64,000 nucleotides of DNA, taken from Microbacterium enclense (GTDB lineage Bacteria > Actinomycetota > Actinomycetes > Actinomycetales > Microbacteriaceae). Location: NCBI RefSeq assembly GCF_001456955.1, contig NZ_KQ758469.1:126926-190925 (forward strand). Reading direction: 5' to 3'. Shown here in pieces: positions 41,842 through 49,961 of the stretch. Position 1 is the first letter of the stretch; each line of letters starts with the position of its first letter. The notes under the pieces were generated by a model that saw nothing but the letters and a program-made list of their open reading frames with translations, was not told the DNA's origin and did not search any database. Made by a program: the position numbers and the translations under genes.

Positions 41842-42480
41842 TCAGACCTCCAGAGACAGACCGAGCAGGGCCTCGATCTCGGCGTGCGTGTTGTCGCCGA
41901 ACAGCTCGCGCACGCGGAAGCCGTCAGGCGTGACGTCGAAGACACCGTGATCGGTGTAGACGCGCGAGACGCAGCCGACGCCGGTGAGCGGGTAGGTGCA
42001 CACCTCGACGAGCTTGGGCTCACCGGCCTTGGTGAGCAGATCGGTCATGACGTAGACGTCCTTGGCGCCGATGGCGAGGTCCATCGCCCCGCCGACCGCG
42101 GGGATCGCCCCGGGCTCACCCGTCGACCAGTTCGCCAGGTCACCGCTCGCCGAGACCTGGAAGGCGCCCAGCACGCACACGTCGAGGTGACCGCCGCGCA
42201 TCATCGCGAACGAGTCGGCATGGTGGAAGTACGCCGCGCCGGCGAGCGCCGTGACGGGCTGCTTGCCGGCGTTGATGAGGTCGGGATCGACCCGGCCGCG
42301 CTCGGGCGCGGGACCCATGCCGAGCATGCCGTTCTCGGTGTGCAACACGATCTCGAGGCCCTCGGGCAGGTAGTCGGCGACGAGGGTCGGCGCCCCGATG
42401 CCGAGGTTGACGACGGCACCCTCGGGGATGTCGGATGCCAGCCGCTCGGCGAGGTCGCGACGGGGGATGCGGGTGGTCAC
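41842..42480 (-). CDS. pcaJ: 3-oxoadipate CoA-transferase subunit B
   Basis: 212 residues. The family's glutamate region HTENGMLGMGPAP (about 47) holds the catalytic Glu, and GGHLDVCVLGAFQVSASGDLANW follows, as in PcaJ and SCOT-B. With PcaI it moves CoA from succinyl-CoA to 3-oxoadipate in the cytoplasm. The GTG at 42480 overlaps the pcaI stop (GTGA). The gene is followed closely by pcaF. Confidence 0.93.
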   Translation of the reverse strand: MTTRIPRRDLAERLASDIPEGAVVNLGIGAPTLVADYLPEGLEIVLHTENGMLGMGPAPERGRVDPDLINAGKQPVTALAGAAYFHHADSFAMMRGGHLDVCVLGAFQVSASGDLANWSTGEPGAIPAVGGAMDLAIGAKDVYVMTDLLTKAGEPKLVEVCTYPLTGVGCVSRVYTDHGVFDVTPDGFRVRELFGDNTHAEIEALLGLSLEV

Positions 42481-43256
42481 TGTTCTGCCCTTCCTGCGGT
42501 GGTCGGGTCTGCCGTGGGCGGTGCCTCGAGCGCGAGCGGGCGCCCCTCGATGTCGACGCCGCCGACGAACTCGCCGTCGCGCAGCCACGGGCGCTCGCCC
42601 ACCGCGACGACGCGATCGACGTAGAGCCCCGGGGTGATCACCGCTTCGGGGTCGAGCCAGCCGAGCGGCACGACCTCGTCGACCTGCACGACGGTGGTCG
42701 AGGCCGCCGCGGCCATGATCGGGCCGAAGTTGCGCGCGGTCTCGCGATAGACGAGGTTGCCCCAGCGGTCGGCCGCGCGTGCGCTGATCAGCGCCACGTC
42801 GGCCCGGATCGGATACTCCAGCACGTAGTCGCGGCCGTCGATCCGCCGCGTCTCCTTGCCCTCGGCCAGCTGCGTGCCGAAACCGGTGGGGGTGAAGAAC
42901 CCGCCGATGCCGGCGCCCGCCGCGCGGATGCGTTCAGCGAGGTTGCCCTGCGGCACGAGCTCGAGCTCGACCTTTCCTTCGCGATACAGCCCGTCGAACA
43001 CCCACGAGTCGCTCTGCCGGGGGAACGAGCAGATCATCTTGCGCACCTGCCCCGCGGCCAGCAGGGCGGCCAAGCCGGTATCGCCGTTGCCGGCGTTGTT
43101 GTTGACGACGGTGAGGTCGCGGGCGCCGTGGGCGATGAGCGCGTCGATCAGCTCGACGGGCTGACCCGCGCGGCCGAAGCCGCCGATCATCACGGTCGCG
43201 CCGTCGGGGATGCCGGCGACGGCGGCCGCGACGTCGGGAACGGTCTTGTCGATCAC
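42477..43256 (-). CDS. pcaI: 3-oxoadipate CoA-transferase subunit A
   Basis: 259 residues. TVMIGGFGRAGQPVELIDAL and VVNNNAGNGDTGLAALL near the N-terminus and GGFFTPTGFGTQLAEGKE are typical of the A subunit of oxoacid CoA-transferases. It pairs with PcaJ. The GTG at 43256 overlaps the pcaC stop; a longer frame upstream is only the reading-through of pcaC in another frame. Confidence 0.93.
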   Translation of the reverse strand: MIDKTVPDVAAAVAGIPDGATVMIGGFGRAGQPVELIDALIAHGARDLTVVNNNAGNGDTGLAALLAAGQVRKMICSFPRQSDSWVFDGLYREGKVELELVPQGNLAERIRAAGAGIGGFFTPTGFGTQLAEGKETRRIDGRDYVLEYPIRADVALISARAADRWGNLVYRETARNFGPIMAAAASTTVVQVDEVVPLGWLDPEAVITPGLYVDRVVAVGERPWLRDGEFVGGVDIEGRPLALEAPPTADPTTAGRAEQ

Positions 43257-43768
43257 GTCGCGCCTCCCTCGCGGGGGGCGGATGCCGAGGTGTCGGCGGT
43301 CGTCTCGGCCGGGGCCCCGGACGCGGATGCCGGGGCATCGGCCGGCGTCTCGGCATCCGCTCCGACCGGCGTCTCGGCCGCCGCTTCGTCGGCCGGAGCC
43401 GAGAACACCTGCGATGCGATGCGGAACGCCGTGTTCGCGGCGGGCACGCCCGAGTAGATCGCCGACTGCAGGATGACCTCGCGGATCTCGTCGACCGTCA
43501 GGCCGTTGCGCAGCGCCGCGCGCAGGTGCATCGCGAGCTCCTCGTGGTGCCCGTGGGCGATGAGCGAGCTGAGCACCGCGATCGAGCGCGATCGGCGGTC
43601 GAGGCCCGGCCGCGACCACACGTCACCCCATGCGACGCGGGTGATGAAGTCCTGCCAGTCGGTGGTGAGGTCGGTCGCGGCGGCCGTCGCGCGATCGACG
43701 TGCGCGTCCGACAGCACGGCGCGGCGCACGGCCATGCCCTGGTCGTAGCGTTCCTGATCGGTGGGCAT
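43253..43768 (-). CDS. pcaC: 4-carboxymuconolactone decarboxylase with a low-complexity tail
   Basis: 171 residues. The first 125 residues form an AhpD-like all-helical decarboxylase (RSRSIAVLSSLIAHGHHEELAMHLRAAL, ILQSAIYSGVPAANTAFRI), which turns 4-carboxymuconolactone into 3-oxoadipate enol-lactone. The last 45 residues are an Ala/Asp/Pro/Thr/Ser-rich tail (from APADEAAAETP) not present in typical PcaC. The ATG at 43768 overlaps the last base of the pcaD stop. In many actinobacteria PcaC is fused to PcaD; here they are separate and the tail may be a remnant of a linker (inference). Confidence 0.9.
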   Translation of the reverse strand: MPTDQERYDQGMAVRRAVLSDAHVDRATAAATDLTTDWQDFITRVAWGDVWSRPGLDRRSRSIAVLSSLIAHGHHEELAMHLRAALRNGLTVDEIREVILQSAIYSGVPAANTAFRIASQVFSAPADEAAAETPVGADAETPADAPASASGAPAETTADTSASAPREGGAT

Positions 43769-44550
43769 CAGGCGTCCTTTCCAGAAACGGATGCGAAGAA
43801 CGACCGCAGCAGCGCCGCCACGGCCTCGGGTTGTTCGGCGGGCGGCAGGTGTCCGGCATCCTCGATCCGCGAGATCCGCCCGTCGCGCACGCCCTCGGCG
43901 ATCTCGACGGCCTTGACCTCGGGGGCGACCGCGTCGAAGGCGCCCCACGCCACGAGCACGGGAACCGTGATGGCCCCGAGCGCGGAGCGCACGTCGAAGG
44001 CGGCGAGCGCCTCGCAGCACCGGGCGTAGCTGTCGTCGTCGGCGTCCTGCAGCGCGTGCAGCAGGCGCCCCGTCAGATCGGGGCGGCGCGCGATCGAGTC
44101 GGGTGCGAACCAGCGCTGCGCGGAAGGCACGATGAGGCTCGACGTGCTCTGCGTCCGCGCCTGCGCCGCGCGTTCGTGCCAAGCGGAGGGTTCGCCGAGC
44201 CGGGCCCCGGATGCCAGGACCGCAGCCCCCCGCAGACGAGAGCCGTGACGCAGTGCCAGCTCGAGGCCGGTGGCCCCGCCGAGCGAGACACCGGCGTAGA
44301 AGAAGGTGTCGTCGGGTACCGCTCGCGCCACGGCATCCGCGAGGTCGGCGACCGTGAACGCCTCACGCGCGACCGGGCCGGCGCCGTGGCCGGGCAGGTC
44401 CCAGGCGGCGATCCGGTAGTCGTCGGCGAGCAGCGGCACGACGTCATCCCACAGGATGGTCGACGTTCCGAGTGAGGGCCCGAGCACGAGGAGCGGCGCG
44501 TCGGCGGGTCCGACCGGGGCCGTCAGCGAGATCAGCGAGGCCGCACTCAT
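43768..44550 (-). CDS. pcaD: 3-oxoadipate enol-lactonase
   Basis: 260-residue alpha/beta hydrolase that opens 3-oxoadipate enol-lactone. The catalytic triad is Ser89 (YAGVSLGGATG), Asp206 (WGAFDAVAP) and His234 (EDAGHLPPAEQ). The ATG at 44550 overlaps the pcaB stop (ATGA); the ATG at 44565 is inside pcaB and less likely. Order and overlaps in the operon support the assignment over other hydrolases. Confidence 0.92.
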   Translation of the reverse strand: MSAASLISLTAPVGPADAPLLVLGPSLGTSTILWDDVVPLLADDYRIAAWDLPGHGAGPVAREAFTVADLADAVARAVPDDTFFYAGVSLGGATGLELALRHGSRLRGAAVLASGARLGEPSAWHERAAQARTQSTSSLIVPSAQRWFAPDSIARRPDLTGRLLHALQDADDDSYARCCEALAAFDVRSALGAITVPVLVAWGAFDAVAPEVKAVEIAEGVRDGRISRIEDAGHLPPAEQPEAVAALLRSFFASVSGKDA

Positions 44551-46019
44551 TCGTCGGCTCCGCATCCGTTTGTGTCGATTCCCATGCGGCCTCGACGATC
44601 GCGCGCGTCCTCGGCGTCGTCCACGCCCTCCCGCGGGCCCGCCGGAGTCGCCGAGTCCGCACCCGCCCCGGCGCGGGCGCCCACATCGTCGCGCGCCCCG
44701 CCGCGCGCCAGCCGCGGCGCGAGGCCGACGTAGGCGCGCGGGTCGAGCAGCGCATCGACGTCGAGTCCTGCCGCCTCGGGCAACGCCCGGAGCCGCGGCG
44801 CGAGGTCGTCGTCGCCGGTCAGCAGCTCGGCGAACCGGTCCGCGCCGATGAGCGGCACGAGCACGCCGCGCAGCCGCTCGCTCACGAGACGGCCGCCGGT
44901 CATTCGCGCATTGCGCGCCGCCGCGGCGCCGTCCACCCGAAGGTGGGCGACCATCGAGGCGCCGTGCCGGGTCGCCCCGAGGGCGAGCCGCAGCAGCTCG
45001 CGCAGGGTCGGCCACTCCGCGTGCCACGCCCCGTCGGGCCGTTCATCGACCGCGAGAGCGGAGGCGAGGTGAAGCGTCGCGGCCAGCTGCGGGGCCCGCA
45101 GGGCCGCCGAGCGGACCAGCACCGCCTCGGCCGGGTTCTGCTTCTGGGGCATCGCCGACGATCCGCCGCCGATCCCCTCGGCCACTTCCCCGATCTCGGT
45201 GCGGCCGAGCGTCGCCACGTCGGACGCCATCTTGCCGAGCGCGTCGAGGGCCTGCACGAGCGCGTCCCCGAGCTCGGTGATCGGCCAGCGGGTCACGTGC
45301 CAGGGGGCGTCCGGAGCGTCGAGTCCCGCGGCACGGGCGAAGGCCGTGGGCAGGGAGGCCGCGGCATCCTCTGACCCGGTGATCTCGACGAACGAGGCGA
45401 GGGTTCCCGCGGCGCCGCCGAGCTGCGCCGGGTACTCCAGCGCCTCGACGCGCCGCAGCGCGCGCTCGATCCCGCGCGCCCAGGTCGCGGCCCGCGCGCC
45501 GATCGTGGTGGGGACCGCATGCTGGGTCAGGGTGCGCGCGGGCGACACCGCGTCGGCGTGGATCTCGGCGAGCTCGCGCGCACGCTGCCCCGCGATGCGC
45601 AGCGATGAGCCCACCTGCTCCATCGCGCGCCGTGCGACCAGGATCAGCGCCGTGTCGAGGACGTCCTGGCTCGTCGCCCCGCGGTGGATCCACACGCGGT
45701 GTTCGGCCGGCACCCGTTCCTTCATCAGCGCGACCAAAGGGATGACGGGGTTGCCGCCGCTCACCGCCTCGCGGGCGAGCCGGTCGAGGTCGCCGGCCCC
45801 CACGGCGGGGCCGGCTTTCTCATCGATGCCGAAGGCGTGATCGACGTCGCGTCGAACCTCGGAGGGTGCGACCCCGAGGTTCGCGTAGGCGGCCACCAGC
45901 GCGCACTCCGCACGCACGAGCGCGTCGGCCACCGCCGCGTCGGACACGAGCAGGTCGTGCCCGACGGTCACCGGCGACAACAGCCCGATGTCGATCCACG
46001 GAAGGGCGTCAGAAGGCAA
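44547..46019 (-). CDS. pcaB: 3-carboxy-cis,cis-muconate cycloisomerase
   Basis: 490 residues of the fumarase/adenylosuccinate lyase superfamily. The signature GGGSSAMPQKQNPAEAV (about 278) holds the catalytic serine, and VWIHRGATSQDVLDTAL (about 108) is the second conserved block. It converts 3-carboxy-cis,cis-muconate to 4-carboxymuconolactone. The predicted start is a TTG at 46019 inside the end of pcaG, with AAGGAG 10 bases upstream; no ATG or GTG lies before the conserved start. The C-terminal part is longer than in many PcaB and ends in an Ala/Asp/Arg-rich tail. Confidence 0.9.
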   Translation of the reverse strand: MPSDALPWIDIGLLSPVTVGHDLLVSDAAVADALVRAECALVAAYANLGVAPSEVRRDVDHAFGIDEKAGPAVGAGDLDRLAREAVSGGNPVIPLVALMKERVPAEHRVWIHRGATSQDVLDTALILVARRAMEQVGSSLRIAGQRARELAEIHADAVSPARTLTQHAVPTTIGARAATWARGIERALRRVEALEYPAQLGGAAGTLASFVEITGSEDAAASLPTAFARAAGLDAPDAPWHVTRWPITELGDALVQALDALGKMASDVATLGRTEIGEVAEGIGGGSSAMPQKQNPAEAVLVRSAALRAPQLAATLHLASALAVDERPDGAWHAEWPTLRELLRLALGATRHGASMVAHLRVDGAAAARNARMTGGRLVSERLRGVLVPLIGADRFAELLTGDDDLAPRLRALPEAAGLDVDALLDPRAYVGLAPRLARGGARDDVGARAGAGADSATPAGPREGVDDAEDARDRRGRMGIDTNGCGADE

Positions 46020-46596
46020 GGAACACCGTCTCCTTCTCGCCCTGCAGCCGGATGTCGTGCCGCAGACCGCCGTCGGGGGTGCGCGTCGCGATGAGGCTGG
46101 CGCGCTCCTCAGTCGTCAGCGTCGACAGCAGCGGGTCCGCCGCCAGCGCCTCGTCGTCGCCCGGGACGTAGATGCGCGTGTGGAGCTTGTCGGGCAGCCC
46201 GCGCGCGAAGACGATCGCGGCGAAGAAGCCCGGACGCCCCTGGATGCCGCCGGGCTCGCGCGTCCAGAACTCGAAGTGCCCCTCGTCGTCGGTGAACGCT
46301 CGCCCGAAGCCGGTGAAGGTGTGGGCGTCGCGGCGGAACGCGCCGCGGGCTCGCGGCACCGAGCCGTCGGCATCCGCCCCGAAGATCTCGATCAGCGCGT
46401 CGGGGATCGGCGCTCCGACGCCGTCGTACACGGTGCCGCCCAGCACGATCGCGCCCGGCGAGTGGGGGAACACGACCTCGTGCTGCTTCGGGTACTCGAG
46501 GCCGTAGGCGAAGAACGGGCCCACCGTCTGGCCGGGGGTCGCCCGGTGCGTCTTGGCCGGAGCGACACGCGCCGCGGCGTCGGAGGTCGTCGTCAT
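46009..46596 (-). CDS. pcaG: Protocatechuate 3,4-dioxygenase alpha subunit
   Basis: 195 residues. TPGQTVGPFFAYGLEYPKQ near the N-terminus, GGTVYDGVGAPIPDALIEIF and RAFTDDEGHFEFWTREPGG are typical of the alpha subunit of intradiol dioxygenases, which lacks iron ligands itself. With PcaH it forms the (alpha beta Fe)n enzyme that opens protocatechuate between its hydroxyls. The ATG at 46596 is 1 base beyond the pcaH stop. Its end overlaps pcaB by 11 bp. Confidence 0.94.
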   Translation of the reverse strand: MTTTSDAAARVAPAKTHRATPGQTVGPFFAYGLEYPKQHEVVFPHSPGAIVLGGTVYDGVGAPIPDALIEIFGADADGSVPRARGAFRRDAHTFTGFGRAFTDDEGHFEFWTREPGGIQGRPGFFAAIVFARGLPDKLHTRIYVPGDDEALAADPLLSTLTTEERASLIATRTPDGGLRHDIRLQGEKETVFLAF

Positions 46597-46597
46597 C

Positions 46598-47407
46598 TCA
46601 CTCGTCCTCGGGCTCGAAGTAGGTGGCATCCGGCCCATCGACCACGATGTCGAAGCGGTACCCCGTCGCCCACTCGGGCGAGGTGAGGTCGTGGTCGTAG
46701 ACGCCCACGAGGGCGTCGCGGTCCTTCTGCCGGTGGATGCTGTTGTAGATCGGGTCGAGCGCGAACAGCGGATCGCCCGGGAAGTACATCTGCGTCACGA
46801 GGCGCTGCGTGAACGACGAGCCGAACACCGAGAAGTGGATGTGCGCCGGACGCCACGCGTTGCGGTGGTTCTTCCACGGGTACGGGCCGGGCTTGATGGT
46901 GGTGAAGCGATACTCGCCGTTCGCGTTCGTGACCGCTCGCCCGGCGCCGGTGAAGTTCGGGTCGAGCGGGGCGGGGTGCTGGTCGCGCTGGTGGATGTAG
47001 CGCCCGGCGGAGTTGGCCTGCCAGATCTCGATGAGCTGGTTCGCGATCGGCCGGCCCCACGAGTCGAGCAGGCGACCCTGCACGCTCATGCGCTCGCCCA
47101 ACGGCTCACCGGCGTGCTGCAGGGTGAGATCGGACTCGATCGCCGCGACATCGCGCTGGCCGAACGCGGGCGAGAACAGCTCGATCGTCTCGGGGTCGAC
47201 CAGCCTCGGGTTCTTCGTCGGATGCCGCAGCACGCTCGAGCGGTACGCGGGGAAGTCGTGCGCGGTCGCGGCAACGCGCTCCCCGGCGGCCTCGAGCGCG
47301 TCGAGCTCGGCATGGCGCGCGCGGATCTCGTCGACGATCTCGGCCTGCGACGCCTGGTCGGGGGCGGCCAGAAGCGTCTCGGGCGCCGCGGCGAGGGTGT
47401 GGGACAT
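46598..47407 (-). CDS. pcaH: Protocatechuate 3,4-dioxygenase beta subunit
   Basis: 269 residues. Iron(III) ligands match the family: Tyr137 (SAGRYIHQRDQ), Tyr176 (KPGPYPWKNH), His189 and His191 (WRPAHIHFSVFG). It is the first gene of an eight-gene operon (pcaHGBDCIJF) covering every step from protocatechuate to succinyl-CoA and acetyl-CoA. The ATG at 47407 has AAGGAGA close upstream; a longer frame to 47473 is not conserved and crosses the operator candidate. It is divergent from the IclR regulator. Confidence 0.95.
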   Translation of the reverse strand: MSHTLAAAPETLLAAPDQASQAEIVDEIRARHAELDALEAAGERVAATAHDFPAYRSSVLRHPTKNPRLVDPETIELFSPAFGQRDVAAIESDLTLQHAGEPLGERMSVQGRLLDSWGRPIANQLIEIWQANSAGRYIHQRDQHPAPLDPNFTGAGRAVTNANGEYRFTTIKPGPYPWKNHRNAWRPAHIHFSVFGSSFTQRLVTQMYFPGDPLFALDPIYNSIHRQKDRDALVGVYDHDLTSPEWATGYRFDIVVDGPDATYFEPEDE

Positions 47408-47463
47408 GGGGTCTCCTTCGACGCCTCCATCGTCCGGCACCGATCGACCCGATGCCGGGATGT

Positions 47464-47479
47464 TCCCGCTCAATGGGAG
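47464..47479. promoter_or_regulatory. IclR operator candidate between pcaH and its regulator
   Basis: TCCCGCTCAATGGGAG lies 57 bp upstream of pcaH and 18 bp upstream of the IclR start. The outer TCCC and GGGA are inverted. A copy with 14 of 16 identical bases lies before pobA at 48529-48544. Confidence 0.6.
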
Positions 47480-47497
47480 TCATGGCATCCTGGCGTC

Positions 47498-48250
47498 GTG
47501 GCGAACTCCCCCTCCGGCGATTCCGTGACCGACCGTCTCGTGCGCATCCTCGAGACGTTCACCCCCACCCGCACGGCGCAGACGACCGCCGACATCGGGC
47601 GACGGGCGGGTCTGCCGAGCTCCTCGGCGCACCGCATCGTCAACGAACTCGTGGATGCCGGCCTCCTCGAGCGTGACGACGAGCGACGCGTGCGCGTGGG
47701 GATGCGGCTCTGGGAGCTCGCCACGCGGTCGTCGCACGCGTTGCGCCTGCGCCAGGCGGCCCTGCCGTACATGGAACGGGTGCAGCAGCGCGTGCGCGAG
47801 CACACGCAGCTCGCGATCCTCGAGCACGACGAGGCGCTGTTCCTCGAACGACTCAGCGCGCCCGACTCCGGCGCGAACATCACGCGCGTCGCCGGCCGGC
47901 TGCCGGTGCACGCGTCGTCGTCGGGCCTGGTGCTGCTGGCCTTCGCCCCGCACGACCTGCAGGAACGGGTGCTGGCAGGCCCCCTCCCCCGCGTCACGCC
48001 CGAGACGATCGTCGACCCGACCGCGCTTCGCCGTACCCTCGCCGAAGTGCGCACGCTCGGCCGCGTCATCGCGCCCGGCTACGTCGACGAAGTGTCCACG
48101 GGCGTCGCCGTGCCCGTGCGCGACGAGACCGGCGCGGTCATCGCCGCCCTGTCGGTGGTGCTGCCGCGCGACGCCGAGACGCAGTTCGCCCTCGTCGAAC
48201 TGCACCGCGCCGCCCGCGACACCGAGCGCGCCCTCGGCTACCGTCGCTGA
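47498..48250 (+). CDS. IclR family regulator of the pca/pob genes
   Basis: 250 residues. The N-terminal winged helix has VTDRLVRILETFT and ADIGRRAGLPSSSAHRIVNEL (about 30-50); the effector domain follows from about 80 (AALPYMERVQQRVREHTQLAIL, APGYVDEVSTGVAVPVRDETG). It is the PcaR/PobR type of IclR protein that senses aromatic acids. The start is a GTG at 47498; ATGs nearby are out of frame. It is divergent from pcaHGBDCIJF and upstream of pobA, with related operator candidates at both promoters. Confidence 0.88.
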   Translation: MANSPSGDSVTDRLVRILETFTPTRTAQTTADIGRRAGLPSSSAHRIVNELVDAGLLERDDERRVRVGMRLWELATRSSHALRLRQAALPYMERVQQRVREHTQLAILEHDEALFLERLSAPDSGANITRVAGRLPVHASSSGLVLLAFAPHDLQERVLAGPLPRVTPETIVDPTALRRTLAEVRTLGRVIAPGYVDEVSTGVAVPVRDETGAVIAALSVVLPRDAETQFALVELHRAARDTERALGYRR

Positions 48251-48281
48251 CCTCCACCCGCGCCCGCCCCCGCTCCCCCCG

Positions 48282-48432
48282 TGACTTGCGCCGTATGCAC
48301 GCGAAGAGCGCGCCCCGGCGACCATTCGGCGCAAGTCATCCTGAGGCCGCGGCCACCTCGCTCGGAACGACCCTCTGACGTGCGCCATGCGTACATGAAA
48401 GCCCCGCCCCGGCGACCATTCGGCGCAAGTCA
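48282..48432. repeat. Two copies of a 57-bp palindromic repeat
   Basis: Unit 1 (48282-48338) and unit 2 (48376-48432) are each 57 bp. Each starts TGAC(T/G)TGCGCC and ends GGCGCAAGTCA, an 11-bp inverted pair, with CGGCGACCATTC before the right arm. The units are direct repeats 94 bp apart and are followed by TCCTG(A/G)GGCCGCG. They fill much of the 357-bp gap between the IclR gene and pobA and resemble REP elements; they may end the regulator transcript. No gene is visible in the gap. Confidence 0.85.
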
Positions 48433-48528
48433 TCCTGGGGCCGCGCCCGTTCGGCGCACGCCACGGCTCACGTCCGGGAGACATTGCCGACCGCGGCGCG
48501 GAACGGCACGCGCGGGATGCTCGTGGCA

Positions 48529-48544
48529 TCCCGTTCAATGAGAG
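48529..48544. promoter_or_regulatory. IclR operator candidate upstream of pobA
   Basis: TCCCGTTCAATGAGAG, 14 of 16 bases identical to the site at 47464-47479, lies 63 bp upstream of the pobA ATG. Confidence 0.6.
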
Positions 48545-48607
48545 AGGGCGCATGGGCTCGGGGTGAGGGAGGCACCATCGACCACAGCCACCGTCGAAGG
48601 AGACGCC

Positions 48608-49783
48608 ATGACCACCACCGTCCGCACTCGTGTCGCCATCGTCGGCGCCGGCCCCGCGGGGCTCCTGCTCTCGCACCTGCTGGAGCAGGCCGGCATCGAA
48701 TCGGTCGTCATCGACCAGCGCTCGCGCGACGAGATCGAGAGCACGATCCGCGCCGGCATCCTCGAGCAGGGCACCGTCGAGCTGCTCGACACCATCGGCC
48801 CGGCCTCGCGCGCCCGCACCGTCGGCCACCGCCACGACGGCATCGAACTGCGCTTCGAGGGCGAGGGGCACCGCATCGACTTCGCGGCATCCGTCGGCCG
48901 GGCCGTGTGGCTGTACCCGCAGCACGAGGTGCTGAAGGACCTGATCGCCGCGCGGCTCGCCGCCGGGCAAGACCTGCGATTCGGCGTCACCGCCGAGCGC
49001 ATCGAGAACGGCGACCGCCCGCGTGTGATCGCCCGCGACGCCGACGGCGCGCCCTTCGAGATCGAGGCGGAGTTCGTCGTCGGCTCCGACGGCTCGCGCA
49101 GCGTCGCCCGCGCCGCGGTGACCGGGTCGAGCACGGGCGGATACTTCCGCGAGTACCCGTTCGCCTGGTTCGGCGTCCTCTGCGAAGCCCCGCCCTCGAG
49201 CGACGAGCTCATCTACAGCAACTCCCCCGACGGCTTCGCGCTCGTCAGCCAGCGGTCGGCGACCGTGCAGCGCATGTACTTCCAATGCGCCCCCGACACC
49301 GACACCGCCGCCTACAGCGAGGCGCAGCTCTGGGACGAGCTGCAGAAGCGCGTGCCCGGCACCGAGCTGAAGCAGGGCCCTATCTTCCAGCGCGACGTCC
49401 TGCGTTTCCGCAGCTTCGTTGCGCACGAGCTGCGTCGTGGCCGCGTCGCGCTCGTCGGTGACGCCGCCCACACCGTGCCACCGACCGGCGCGAAGGGCAT
49501 GAACCTCGCCATCGCCGACGTGCGCGTGCTCGCGAAAGCCCTGCGCGCCCTCCTCCTCGACGGCGAGGAACGCCTGCTCGACGCCTATCCCGAGACCGTG
49601 AGCCGCCGCATCTGGAAGGCCCAGCACTTCTCATGGTGGATGACGAGCATGCTGCACGCGGCTCCGGATGCCACCGACTTCGACCGCCGCCGCCAGCTCG
49701 GCGAGCTGCGCACCGTGGTGGAGTCCGAGCACGGCCGTGCGTACCTCGCCGAGGCGTACTGCGGGTGGCCCCTCGACGTCTGA
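48608..49783 (+). CDS. pobA: 4-hydroxybenzoate 3-monooxygenase
   Basis: 391 residues, the normal PobA length. VAIVGAGPAGLLLSHLLEQAG binds FAD, FVVGSDGSRSVAR is the DG motif (about 160) and LVGDAAHTVPPTGAKGMNLA the GD motif (about 285). It hydroxylates 4-hydroxybenzoate to protocatechuate, feeding the adjacent pca operon. RAGILEQGTVELLD (about 45) and the final SWWMTSMLH region match PobA rather than other hydroxylases. The ATG at 48608 has AAGGAGA upstream; the longer frame to 48563 is not needed. Confidence 0.95.
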   Translation: MTTTVRTRVAIVGAGPAGLLLSHLLEQAGIESVVIDQRSRDEIESTIRAGILEQGTVELLDTIGPASRARTVGHRHDGIELRFEGEGHRIDFAASVGRAVWLYPQHEVLKDLIAARLAAGQDLRFGVTAERIENGDRPRVIARDADGAPFEIEAEFVVGSDGSRSVARAAVTGSSTGGYFREYPFAWFGVLCEAPPSSDELIYSNSPDGFALVSQRSATVQRMYFQCAPDTDTAAYSEAQLWDELQKRVPGTELKQGPIFQRDVLRFRSFVAHELRRGRVALVGDAAHTVPPTGAKGMNLAIADVRVLAKALRALLLDGEERLLDAYPETVSRRIWKAQHFSWWMTSMLHAAPDATDFDRRRQLGELRTVVESEHGRAYLAEAYCGWPLDV

Positions 49784-49851
49784 CCCTCTCCGTGCTCCCC
49801 CGGCCGTGACCTCGGGCCCAGGTCGGCACGAGCCGTCCGGGCGAGACCAGC

Positions 49852-49922
49852 CGGTTCGGGGCGGAATCGGCCACTCGGGGCAGAAAAATCGCGCCCCGAT
49901 CGGCGAAACCCGCCCCGAACCG
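49852..49922. terminator. Nested inverted repeats between pobA and the permease (bidirectional terminator)
   Basis: Outer arms CGGTTCGGGGCGG (49852-49864) and CCGCCCCGAACCG (49910-49922) are perfect 13-bp complements. Inside lies a second stem, CGGGGC and GCCCCG, around AGAAAAATCGC. It stands in the 178-bp gap between convergent genes, so termination in both directions is likely. Confidence 0.7.
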
Positions 49923-49961
49923 AAGCGAGCCCGGCATCCCCGCGTGCCGGGGCGGAGAAGC

